Shown here piece by piece: positions 1-6,511 of a stretch of DNA of 14,933 nt; the stretch's first letter is position 1, and every line of letters begins with the position of its first letter. The translations under genes were made by a program, and so were the position numbers. The notes below the pieces were generated by a model. That model searched no databases. It was not told where the DNA came from and was given only the letters and a program-made list of their open reading frames with translations. The DNA is from Nonomuraea candida (GTDB lineage Bacteria; Actinomycetota; Actinomycetes; Streptosporangiales; Streptosporangiaceae), in assembly GCF_000725485.1 (NCBI RefSeq), contig NZ_JOAG01000081.1, positions 1 through 14,933 on the forward strand, written 5' to 3'.

Positions 1-1
1 G

Positions 2-1540
2 CAGGACGAGCAGCGGCTGGGCAACCTGTTCAAGCTGGACCACCTGGCCACCCGCATGCGCCGCAACAGCGAGAACCTGCTGGTGCTGGCCGGCCAGGAC
101 CCGCCGCGCCGCTGGAGCCAGCCGGTCAAGCTGGTCGACGTGGCCCGGGCGTCGCTGTCGGAGGTCGAGGGTTACGAGCGCGTCGTGCTGCAGGTGCCGG
201 ACGGCGTGTCGGTGGCGGGGCAGGCCGTCAACGACGTCATCCACCTGCTCGCCGAGCTGGTCGAGAACGCGCTGTCGTTCTCCCCGCGCGAGACCAGGGT
301 GACGGTCTCCGGCAGCCGGATCGACGGCGGCGGCGTCATGCTGTCGATCACCGACTCCGGCATCGGCATGACCACGGAGGAGCTGACCCAGGCCAACGAG
401 CGGCTGATGGAGGCGCCGAGCGTGGACGTGTCGGTGTCGCGGCGGATGGGCCTGTTCGTGGTGGCCCGGCTGGCGCACCGGCACGGCATCCGGGTGCAGC
501 TGCGCCCGCACGCCTCCGGCGGCCTGACCGCCATGGTGCTCATCCCGGAGAACATGCTGGGCTCCCAGGCGCCGGCCTTCGCCGGCATGCCGTCCTTCTC
601 GGGCAACCAGCCGCCGTCCTTCGAGGGCCGGCCCTTCGCCGGCGGACAGCCGCCGGCCCTGGCCGACGACCGGCCCTTCGCCGGCGACCAGTCATCTTCC
701 TTCTCCGAGAGCCGGCCCTTCTCCGGCGACCAGCCGCCGGCCCTCGCGGGAGCCGGGGCCGGCGGGCCCAGGGACGAGCCGTACTCGGGGCCGCATCCCG
801 CCCCGCCGGTCACCGACTGGCCGCAGCCCACGTTCCAGATGGGGCCCGGGCATCCGTCGTTCCCGTCGAACCCGGAGGCGGGCGGCAACTGGCCCGCGCA
901 ACCCCCGTGGCAGCCGGACGCGTCCGCGTGGCCCGCCGAGCCGCGCGGCGGCTTCGAGAGCGGCGACGTGTGGGCGCCGCCCCGCGGCCCCGCCTGGAAC
1001 GGCGAGCGCGGCCTGCCCAGACGACCCGTGCCCCAGCCGCCGCCCGGAGGCTGGAGCCAGGACACCAACCCGCCGCAGCGGCCGGGGTTCGAATACTCCG
1101 AGTCCGACTCCGGCGGAACGGGCCCCATGCCGGCGGCGCCGCCCGCCTCCGCCGGTGACGACTACCTGCCGATCTTCGCCGCCGTGGAGTCCGCCTGGTT
1201 CGGGCGCGACGCCAACGGCGCGAGCTGGGGCTCCTCGAAGGCGGACGCGGGCTGGAGCGCGGCGGAGGCAGTGGTGGAACCGGTACGTGACGGCGCGACG
1301 GCGGCGGGCCTGCCCAAGCGGGTGCCCAAGGCGAACCTGGTGCCCGGCTCGGCGGACAGCGGCGGGCCGGCCAAGGGCGCCATGCCGATGCCGTCGGTCT
1401 CGCCCGACCGGGTGCGCAGCCGGCTGTCCAGCTTCCAGCAGGGCTTCCGGGCGGCGCGCGACGACATCAGCGAGGGCAGGGCGTTTCCCTCTTCCGGCCC
1501 CATGGGAGGGAAGGACGACGAAAGGGAGGAGGGCGTATGA
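2..1540 (+). CDS. Sensor histidine kinase-like ATPase of a conservon (CvnA-type), C-terminal part; 5' truncated by window edge
   Basis: The reading frame is open from base 2, so the gene starts outside the window; the first in-window ATG (56) lies inside a conserved motif and is not the start. The fragment opens with QDEQRLGNLFKLDHLATRM, the H-box-like segment of the NIT/HAMP kinase family. A GHKL ATPase domain follows: N box ELVENALSFSP (fragment residues 85-95), G1 box DSGIGM (118-123) and a G2-like RRMGLFVVARLA (147-158). From about residue 190 the protein becomes a long Pro/Gly-rich, probably disordered tail. It ends in a compact motif, RSRLSSFQQGFRAARDDIS, seen in related proteins. In conservons this protein is the membrane sensor partner of the roadblock, DUF742 and GTPase proteins, which follow here in the usual order. 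The stop overlaps the next start (ATGA at 1537-1540). Family assignment is firm; the ligand is unknown. Confidence 0.93.
   Translation, partial: QDEQRLGNLFKLDHLATRMRRNSENLLVLAGQDPPRRWSQPVKLVDVARASLSEVEGYERVVLQVPDGVSVAGQAVNDVIHLLAELVENALSFSPRETRVTVSGSRIDGGGVMLSITDSGIGMTTEELTQANERLMEAPSVDVSVSRRMGLFVVARLAHRHGIRVQLRPHASGGLTAMVLIPENMLGSQAPAFAGMPSFSGNQPPSFEGRPFAGGQPPALADDRPFAGDQSSSFSESRPFSGDQPPALAGAGAGGPRDEPYSGPHPAPPVTDWPQPTFQMGPGHPSFPSNPEAGGNWPAQPPWQPDASAWPAEPRGGFESGDVWAPPRGPAWNGERGLPRRPVPQPPPGGWSQDTNPPQRPGFEYSESDSGGTGPMPAAPPASAGDDYLPIFAAVESAWFGRDANGASWGSSKADAGWSAAEAVVEPVRDGATAAGLPKRVPKANLVPGSADSGGPAKGAMPMPSVSPDRVRSRLSSFQQGFRAARDDISEGRAFPSSGPMGGKDDEREEGV
578..766 (+). repeat. Degenerate coding repeats in the Pro-rich tail of the kinase-like protein
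   Basis: The encoded tail repeats variants of the unit RPFAGDQPPALA: PAFAGMPSFSGNQPPSF, RPFAGGQPPALA, RPFAGDQSSSF and RPFSGDQPPALA. The DNA copies share the core gccggcccttc(t/g)ccggcga. Such low-complexity tails change length easily through slippage, so this segment is a likely polymorphic site and probably a flexible linker with no enzymatic role. Confidence 0.6.
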
Positions 1541-1830
1541 ACAACCTGAGCAACGCGGCGCGCGGAGTCGACTGGTTGATCACCGATTTCGTCAGCACGG
1601 TCCCTGGTGTGGCTCATGCGGTGGTCGTCTCGTCGGATGGTCTCGTGGAGATGCAGCGCGGGCTGATGCTGATCATGTCGATCAGTGATGGTTCGTGTCT
1701 GGCGGTGCTGGCGGCGCCGGATTGCGACATGGGTCTGGTGGCGTACCAGATGACGCTGATGGTCGATCGCGCCGGTCAGGTGCTGACTCCGGCTGTGCGC
1801 GCGGAGCTGCGCGCCAGCCAGACAAGGTGA
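1537..1830 (+). CDS. Roadblock/LC7 domain protein of the conservon (CvnB-type), apparently with an internal in-frame deletion
   Basis: This 97-residue protein starts MNNLSNAARGVDWLITDFV and ends in a perfect family C-terminus, DRAGQVLTPAVRAELRASQTR minus its last residue. Roadblock/LC7 proteins act as GTPase-associated dimeric scaffolds; in conservons they partner the downstream small GTPase at the membrane. Family members I know run to about 135-140 residues. Here SSDGL (residues 32-36) joins directly to VEMQRGLMLIMSISDG, so the stretch that normally contains the PRDRADQLAAVASGL helix and the following strand is absent, about 40 residues. The reading frame is kept. The junction lies near 1640-1647. 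A strong GGAGG lies just before the ATG, which overlaps the kinase stop; the stop overlaps the next gene (TGATG). The shortened fold may not be functional, or the gap may be an assembly error. Confidence 0.85.
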   Translation: MNNLSNAARGVDWLITDFVSTVPGVAHAVVVSSDGLVEMQRGLMLIMSISDGSCLAVLAAPDCDMGLVAYQMTLMVDRAGQVLTPAVRAELRASQTR

Positions 1831-2249
1831 TGTACGTGACGGACCCCAGATGGAACAGCGGCGGCTGGGCCCCTCCGCAACAGCCCCAGCCCCAGTCGCA
1901 GCTGAATCCCGACCCCGCATCGCCCGTCCGCCCGTACGCGGTGACAGGTGGACGGACGGCGCCGCGGGTCAAGCTGGCGATGGAGGCCCTGGTGTCCTCG
2001 GCGACCGCCGAGCAGCGGGAGTTCTCGCATATCACGCCGGAGTACCAGGCGATCAGCCAACTGTGCCGGCAGGTCAGGTCCGTGGCCGAGGTGTCGGCGC
2101 TGCTGCGGATCCCGCTCGGCGTGGTGCGGGTGCTGGTCGCCGACATGGCCGCCGAAGGTCTGGTCCGCGTGCATCAGCCACAGCTGGACGCCGGCCGGCC
2201 GGACGTCAATCTGCTGGAAAGGGTGCTCAGTGGACTTCGCAGGCTCTAG
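1830..2249 (+). CDS. DUF742 domain protein of the conservon (CvnC-type)
   Basis: The 139-residue product carries the full DUF742 signature: VRPYAVTGGRT (about residues 33-43), a helix ending REFSHITPEYQAISQLC, the winged-helix-like segment RSVAEVSALLRIPLGVVRVL, VADMAAEGLVRVHQP, and the C-terminal LLERVLSGLRRL. The N-terminal 30 residues are Pro/Gln-rich, which is usual for the family. ATG at 1830 overlaps the roadblock stop (TGATG, 1828-1832), and the 3' end overlaps the GTPase start by 20 bases, so the genes are translationally coupled. The molecular role of DUF742 is not established; it is an invariant member of conservons and resembles a small DNA-binding-like fold. Unlike its two neighbours it looks intact, matching the usual length. 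Confidence 0.92.
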   Translation: MYVTDPRWNSGGWAPPQQPQPQSQLNPDPASPVRPYAVTGGRTAPRVKLAMEALVSSATAEQREFSHITPEYQAISQLCRQVRSVAEVSALLRIPLGVVRVLVADMAAEGLVRVHQPQLDAGRPDVNLLERVLSGLRRL

Positions 2250-2701
2250 CCCCGGACTCACCTCGACGAAGATCGTGGTGGCGGGCGGATTCGGGGTGGG
2301 CAAGACGACGTTCGTCGGGGCGGTGTCGGAGATCATGCCGTTGACCACGGAGGCCGTCATGACCGACGCCTCCGCCGGGATCGACGACCTGGGCATGACC
2401 CCGCTGAAGTCGACCACGCATCGGCGCGGTCGTCCTCGTCGACACCCGCCGTCTCGCCGACAGTTTCCCGGCCATCGACTACTTCGAGGAGGCTCAGCTT
2501 CCGTTCGTGGTCGGCATCAACGGCTGGGACGGCCAGTATCCCCATAGCGACACCGAGGTGCGCGACGCCCTGACGCTGGCGCCGCACATCCCGATGGTGC
2601 GGCTCGACGCCCGCAAGAAGGACTCGGTCAAGAACGCCCTGATCCAGCTCGTCGAGCACGCGCTCACGGTCAGGATGGCCGTGCCCGGCTGGGGCGGCTG
2701 A
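2230..2701 (+). pseudogene. Conservon small GTPase (ATP/GTP-binding protein, CvnD-type), broken by an internal deletion and frameshift
   Basis: A GTG start (2230, inside the DUF742 gene) opens VDFAGSSPGLTSTKIVVAGG, followed by the P-loop GGFGVGKT (residues 19-26) and the family's EIMPLTTEAVMTDASAGIDD. At codon 63 (about 2416-2420) the normal continuation is lost: the segment with the switch region and the FGTPGQ-type G3 motif is missing. The C-terminal half resumes in a different frame (frame of base 2420) as IGAVVLVDTRRLADSFPAID, then the G4-like INGWDG, and ends HALTVRMAVPGWGG at the TGA of 2699-2701. Intact relatives are about 190-200 residues, so roughly 38 codons plus a frame-altering remainder are gone. 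Read as is, frame one runs on to 2547 as unrelated Arg-rich sequence. It is either a true pseudogene or an assembly deletion; programmed frameshifting cannot restore the missing G3 region. Confidence 0.85.
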
Positions 2702-2802
2702 CCGGACCCGGTCACGGGCGCGCGTTGACGCGCGGGCTCTCACATGATCACAATGGCTCCCGCCGAACATCGCAGGAGCACCATGTCCCGTGGCCGCACC
2801 GC
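2702..2802 (+). promoter_or_regulatory. Leader region of the aldehyde dehydrogenase operon: candidate promoter, palindrome and 7-codon leader ORF
   Basis: A candidate promoter reads TTGACG (2725-2730), an 18-base spacer and CACAAT (2749-2754). The -35 box lies in a perfect hairpin-like palindrome, CGCGCG-TTGA-CGCGCG (2719-2734), which could be an operator or the tail of a weak terminator for the GTPase gene; another short stem sits at 2700-2713. Downstream, AGGAG (2774-2778) is placed before ATG 2783, which reads MSRGRTA and stops at TGA 2804-2806, overlapping the dehydrogenase ATG at 2803 (ATGA). The mini-ORF therefore has the only good ribosome-binding site, and the dehydrogenase start would be reached by translational coupling. 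These are visual matches, not tested. Confidence 0.4.
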
Positions 2803-4218
2803 ATGAACGTGAGGAACCCGATCACCGGGCAGGCCGACCGGCCGCCGGCCCCGATCCCGCCCGATCGGCTGGCAGCCGTCGCCGCCGAGCTGCGCGGGAT
2901 GGCGCCCGCCTGGCGCGCCGCCGACCCCGCCGCCGACCCCGCCGCCGACCCCGCTGCCGGCCGCGGCGCCGTCCTGTCCCGGTTCGGCGCCGCGCTGGCC
3001 GATGACGAGGACCTGCTCGCCGCCCTGGTGGCCGACACCGGCAGGGTGGGGGAGTCGCTGCTGGAGCGCCGGATCGTGGCCGGCCTCATCGACCGATGGG
3101 TTCACCAGGCGCCCGCCCTGCTCGCCCCGCCCCCCGAACGGGCCGCCGCCCTGCCCGGGATCTTCGTGGCGGGCGACGCGGTGCCGTACGAGCTGGTGGG
3201 GATGATCAGCCCCTGGAACCTGCCGCTGCTGCTCGCCCTCATCGACGCCGTCCCCGCGCTGGCGGCCGGCTGCACGGTGCTGGTCAAGCCGAGCGAGGTG
3301 ACGCCCCGCTTCATCGAGCCGCTCATGCGGCTGGTCCCCGACGAGCTGCCGCTCCGGGTGGTCGAGGGCGACGGCGCGACGGGCGCCGCGCTCGTGGACC
3401 TGGTGGACGCGGTGGTGTTCACCGGCAGCGTCGAGACGGGCCGGCGGGGGGCGCAGGCGGCGGCCCGCGCGTTCGTGCCGGCCTTCCTGGAGCTGGGCGG
3501 CAAGGACCCGGCGATCGTGCTGGCCGGGGCCGACCTCGACCGGGCGGCCGCGGCCGTCCTGTGGGGCGGCACCGCCAACGCCGGGCAGTCCTGCCAGTCG
3601 ATCGAGCGCGTCTACGTGGCCCGCGAGGCGCACGACGCGTTCCTGTCCCGCCTCGTGGACAAGGCCGCGCAGGTGGGCCTGACCTGCGAGGGCGGCCCGA
3701 TCGGCCCCATCATCAAGCCCGGCCAGGAGGACGTGATCGCCGCCCACCTCGCCGACGCCGTGGCCAGGGGCGCCGTCGTGCACACCGGTGGCAGGATCGA
3801 ACGCCACGGCGGCGGCCACTGGTGCCGTCCCACCGTGCTGTCCGGCGTCGATCACGACATGCTGGTCATGAGGGAGGAGACGTTCGGCCCGGTGCTGCCG
3901 GTCATGGCGGTGGACGGCCCCGAGGAGGCGATCGCGCTGGCCAACGACTCGGCCTACGGGCTGTCGGCCGCCGTCTTCGCCGCCACCGAGGAGCAGGCGC
4001 GGGCGGTGGCGGCCCGGCTGCAGGTCGGCGCGGTCAGCGTCAACGACGCGGCACTGACCGCGCTCGTGCACGAGGGCGAGAAGAACTCCTTCCGCCTGTC
4101 CGGGCTCGGCGGCTCCCGCATGGGGACGGCCTCCATCGGCCGCTTCCTGCGCCGCAGGGCCTTCCTGGTCAACCGGTCCGACGCCGCCGACCCGTGGTGG
4201 CACGGCACGAAAGGGTGA
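2803..4218 (+). CDS. NAD(P)-dependent aldehyde dehydrogenase (ALDH superfamily)
   Basis: The 471-residue protein would oxidise an aldehyde to the carboxylic acid with NAD(P)+ in the cytoplasm. Family landmarks appear in order: SPWN (136-139, oxyanion-hole Asn139), KPSE (cofactor-binding Lys162), FTGS (206-209, Rossmann loop), LELGGKD with general base Glu230, GQSC with nucleophile Cys264, and EETFGP (Glu359). All catalytic residues are present, and the length is slightly under the usual 480-500. ATG 2803 is chosen because it overlaps the stop of a short leader ORF and no ribosome-binding site supports another in-frame start; a TTG at 2725 would add 26 unconvincing residues. Residues 39-52 contain an Ala-Asp-Pro repeat. 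It heads a three-gene operon; seven bases separate it from the next gene. The specific aldehyde cannot be read from sequence. Confidence 0.92.
   Translation: MNVRNPITGQADRPPAPIPPDRLAAVAAELRGMAPAWRAADPAADPAADPAAGRGAVLSRFGAALADDEDLLAALVADTGRVGESLLERRIVAGLIDRWVHQAPALLAPPPERAAALPGIFVAGDAVPYELVGMISPWNLPLLLALIDAVPALAAGCTVLVKPSEVTPRFIEPLMRLVPDELPLRVVEGDGATGAALVDLVDAVVFTGSVETGRRGAQAAARAFVPAFLELGGKDPAIVLAGADLDRAAAAVLWGGTANAGQSCQSIERVYVAREAHDAFLSRLVDKAAQVGLTCEGGPIGPIIKPGQEDVIAAHLADAVARGAVVHTGGRIERHGGGHWCRPTVLSGVDHDMLVMREETFGPVLPVMAVDGPEEAIALANDSAYGLSAAVFAATEEQARAVAARLQVGAVSVNDAALTALVHEGEKNSFRLSGLGGSRMGTASIGRFLRRRAFLVNRSDAADPWWHGTKG
2917..2952 (+). repeat. 12-bp tandem repeat, three copies, inside the aldehyde dehydrogenase gene
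   Basis: The unit gccgccgacccc occurs three times in a row, followed by a diverged partial copy, and encodes an AADP repeat near the N-terminus. It keeps the reading frame and lies in a loop-like region outside the catalytic motifs, so it is probably a slippage product. Confidence 0.75.
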
Positions 4219-4225
4219 GGGCTCG

Positions 4226-4663
4226 ATGGGACTGCGCGCGGACATGCCGCTGCTGGCCAGGCACGAAGGGAAGTGGGAGGGCGAATACCGGCACCTCGGC
4301 CGCGACGGCGAGCTGCTCGACCGGCACCGCGTCGAGATGAGCTGCGTGATCCACGACGACGCCGCCTACCACCAGACCAACCGCTACACCTGGGACGACG
4401 GGCGCACCGAGGTGCACGAGTTCCCCGCCACCTACCTCGGCGGCGGCCGGTGCGCCTTCGACACCGAGCGGCTCAAGGGCGAGTTCTGGGAGCTCGACGA
4501 CAGCACGATCTACCTGAGCTGGCAGTACAAGGGGCAGGACCTGCGGCTGTTCGAGCTGATCGTGCTGAGCGAGGACGGCCGCTCGCGCAGCAGGGTGTGG
4601 CAGTGGCTGCGCGACGGCGTGTGCGTGCGGCGCACCCTGATCGACGAGCGGCGGGTCGGCTGA
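4226..4663 (+). CDS. Small conserved-looking protein of unknown function, possibly lipocalin-like beta barrel
   Basis: This 145-residue soluble protein has no signal peptide or membrane segment. It is rich in Trp, Tyr, Asp and Glu and alternates short polar strands: HEGKWEGEYRHL (13-24), YHQTNRYTWDDGRTEVHEFP, FDTERLKGEFWELDD, TIYLSWQYK and SRVWQWLRDG, ending TLIDERRVG. An N-terminal 'GxWxGxY' turn followed by about eight predicted strands resembles lipocalin- or DUF3598-like barrels that bind small ligands; this is a fold guess, not a recognised family match. The gene lies 7 bases after the dehydrogenase and directly abuts the hydrolase-like gene (TGA then ATG), so it is made with both enzymes and may bind or isomerise a pathway intermediate. 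Coding is supported by operon fit and frame bias. Confidence 0.8.
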   Translation: MGLRADMPLLARHEGKWEGEYRHLGRDGELLDRHRVEMSCVIHDDAAYHQTNRYTWDDGRTEVHEFPATYLGGGRCAFDTERLKGEFWELDDSTIYLSWQYKGQDLRLFELIVLSEDGRSRSRVWQWLRDGVCVRRTLIDERRVG

Positions 4664-5644
4664 ATGACCGCCTTCACCGCGCTGGCCCTGCAGATGGAGA
4701 CCCGGGCCATCACCACGCGCGACGACCTGCGGGCCGCCGTCGACCGGGTCGGCGTGCGGGTGGCGGGCTCCAAGGCGTGGCTCGGGCCGGAGCTGCGGCT
4801 GGTGGTCCTGCCCGAGTACGTGCTGACCGGCTTCCCCATGGGGCAGGGCCCGGCGCAGTGGCGGGAACGGGCGGCGCTCGACCCCGACGGGCCCGAGTAC
4901 CGGGCCCTGGCCACGGTCGCCGCCGACCAGGACGTCTTCCTGTGCGTCAACGCCTACGAGCGGGACGACCACTTTCCCGGGCTGCACTTCCAGGCCACGG
5001 TGATCCTCGCGCCGTCGGGGGAGGCGGTGCTGCGGTACCGGCGGCTGCACTCGTTGTTCTCGCCCACGCCGTACGACGTGTGGGAGCGTTACCTGGAGAT
5101 CTACGGCATCGACGGCGTCCTGCCCGTGGCCCGTACCGAGATCGGCAACCTGGCCGCCGTCGCCTCCGAGGAGATCCTCGTGCCCGAGCTGGCCCGCGCG
5201 CTGGCCCTGCGCGGCGCCGAGGTGTTGTGCAACCCCACGTCGGAGGCGTCGTCCCCGGCGCTCACGCCCAAGGCCGTGGCCCGCCGCGCCCGCGCGGTGG
5301 AGAACCTGGCCTGCGTGGTCTCGGCCAACAGCGGCGGCCTGCGCGGCATCGCGATCCCCGGCGACTCCACCAACGGCGGCTCGGAGGTGATCGACCACGA
5401 AGGGCGCGCGCTGGCCCAGGCGGGGCCGGGCGAGACGCTGGTCGCCGCCGCCGAGCTGGACCTGTCCGCGCTGCGCAGGGCCCGCCGCCGGCCCGGCCTG
5501 GCGAACCTGCTCAGCCGGGTCAAGACCGGCCTGTGGGCCGAGGAGTACGGCCGGCACGACGTCGAGCGGCCCGCGAACGGCGTCCCCGATCGCGCGGCCC
5601 TGCTCGCCCGCCAGGCCGAGGCGATCTCCCGCCTGCACGGCTGA
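4664..5644 (+). CDS. Nitrilase-superfamily (carbon-nitrogen hydrolase-like) protein with substituted catalytic triad
   Basis: The 326-residue protein has the CN-hydrolase layout. Glu51 lies in LVVLPEYVLTG (the catalytic Glu). The region VILAPSGEAVLRYRRLHSL holds the family's YRK-H motif but with Arg127 at the catalytic Lys position. LAAVASEEILVPELARAL matches the 'ICYDxxxPE' nucleophile elbow with Ser168 in place of Cys. RGAEVLCNPTSEASS and ARAVENLACVVSANSGG are typical later motifs. The codons are TCC and CGG, so each change from TGC/AAG needs one or more substitutions and is not ambiguous. Canonical members hydrolyse nitriles, amides or carbamoyl groups via Glu-Lys-Cys; this one would be inactive by that mechanism, use Ser, or act as a binding or scaffold protein. 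A whole subfamily with Ser here may exist. It is the last gene of the dehydrogenase operon and faces the transport operon convergently. Confidence 0.88.
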   Translation: MTAFTALALQMETRAITTRDDLRAAVDRVGVRVAGSKAWLGPELRLVVLPEYVLTGFPMGQGPAQWRERAALDPDGPEYRALATVAADQDVFLCVNAYERDDHFPGLHFQATVILAPSGEAVLRYRRLHSLFSPTPYDVWERYLEIYGIDGVLPVARTEIGNLAAVASEEILVPELARALALRGAEVLCNPTSEASSPALTPKAVARRARAVENLACVVSANSGGLRGIAIPGDSTNGGSEVIDHEGRALAQAGPGETLVAAAELDLSALRRARRRPGLANLLSRVKTGLWAEEYGRHDVERPANGVPDRAALLARQAEAISRLHG

Positions 5645-5690
5645 CCGCCCCGCCCGGCCCGGCCCGACCCAGGCGGGGCGGGGCGGGGCG
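5645..5690. terminator. Candidate bidirectional terminator between convergent operons
   Basis: Immediately after the hydrolase-like stop, ccgccccgcc (5645-5654) pairs with ggcggggcgg (5672-5681) across a 17-base loop; further ggggc repeats to 5690 allow alternative pairings. There is no U-tract, which is common in high-GC actinobacteria. It lies in the 75-base gap where the plus-strand enzyme operon and the minus-strand transport operon meet tail to tail. Confidence 0.5.
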
Positions 5691-5719
5691 GCGGTCCGGC
5701 CGCCGGGAGGGGGAAGGGG

Positions 5720-6511
5720 TCAGGCGTCGGTGGTGCGGGCGCTCAGGTGCCAGCCCAGCACCGCCCGCTCCACCGCCAGGAACGCCGCGTTCAGCACGAT
5801 CCCGAGCAGCCCCAGCAGCACGATCGCCGCCCACATGGCCGGGATGTCGAACTGGCCCTGCGCCTCCAGCATGCGGTGCCCGATCCCCTCGCTGCTGCCC
5901 ACCAGCTCGGAGATGACCATCATGATCAACGCCAGCGACACGCTCAGCCGCAGCCCGGCGAAGATCTTCGGGCCGGCGGCGGGCAGGATGACCCTGGTGA
6001 GGCGCTGCCAGGCGGTGAAGCGGTAGACGACGCCGGTCTCGATGTACTGGCGGTCCACGTGACGGGCTCCGTCCATGCTGTTGATCAGCACGGGCCACAG
6101 CACGCCGTACACGATCGAGGCGAGCTGCATCGGCGTGCCGACCTTGAACAGCACCAGGAAGACCGGCAGCAGCGCGGCGGGCGGCACCGAGCGGCCGAAG
6201 TGCAGCAGCGGCTCCACCAGCGCCGACAGCCGGTACGAGCGCCCCAGCGCGACCCCGGCCAGCACGCCCGCCGCGCAGGCCGTCGCCCACCCGGCGAACA
6301 GCCTGGACAGGCTCGGCAGCAGGTCCGCCACGGCCTCGTCGGTGAGGAAGCCGCGCGCCACCGGCCCGGAGAACCACAACTCGTGCAGCCGCACCACGAT
6401 CTGCGACGGCGGCGGGAAGTACGTGGCCTGCGCCGAGCGCGTGGCGAGCTCCCAGACCGCCACCGCCACGGGCAGCAGCCAGTACCACGCCAGGCGGCGC
6501 ACGATCCTCAC
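5720..6511 (-). CDS. ABC transporter permease, NitT/TauT type (permease B', second cassette)
   Basis: This 263-residue integral membrane protein has about six predicted hydrophobic helices, starting WYWLLPVAVAVWELA near the N-terminus. It shows the binding-protein-dependent permease pattern: the conserved FGRSVPPAALLPVFLVLF, a VLWPVLINSMDGARHVD turn, and an EAA-like cytoplasmic loop (YIETGVVYRFTAWQRLTRVI, then LPAAGPKIFAGLRLS) that normally docks on an ATPase subunit. The start is GTG at 6511, overlapping the stop of permease A' (GTGA, 6508-6511), so the two permeases are probably co-translated and form a heterodimer. It is clearly related to permease B of the first cassette (10534-11331), including length and the same overlap. 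It is the last gene of the minus-strand operon. The substrate is unknown; relatives carry sulfonates, nitrate or pyrimidine precursors. Confidence 0.92.
   Translation of the reverse strand: MRIVRRLAWYWLLPVAVAVWELATRSAQATYFPPPSQIVVRLHELWFSGPVARGFLTDEAVADLLPSLSRLFAGWATACAAGVLAGVALGRSYRLSALVEPLLHFGRSVPPAALLPVFLVLFKVGTPMQLASIVYGVLWPVLINSMDGARHVDRQYIETGVVYRFTAWQRLTRVILPAAGPKIFAGLRLSVSLALIMMVISELVGSSEGIGHRMLEAQGQFDIPAMWAAIVLLGLLGIVLNAAFLAVERAVLGWHLSARTTDA

Noticed and set aside
2230..2547. Programmed frameshift making the GTPase from two overlapping frames
   Set aside because: A frameshift could join the frames but cannot restore the missing central G3/switch segment, and I see no slippery site with a downstream structure at the junction.
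4169..5638. Long minus-strand open frame opposite the small protein and nitrilase-like genes
   Set aside because: It is an antisense shadow caused by high third-position GC; its product is a low-complexity Arg/Gly/Gln/His-rich string, while the plus strand has clear domains and coupled starts. The same applies to the long frame opposite the dehydrogenase (2740-4245).
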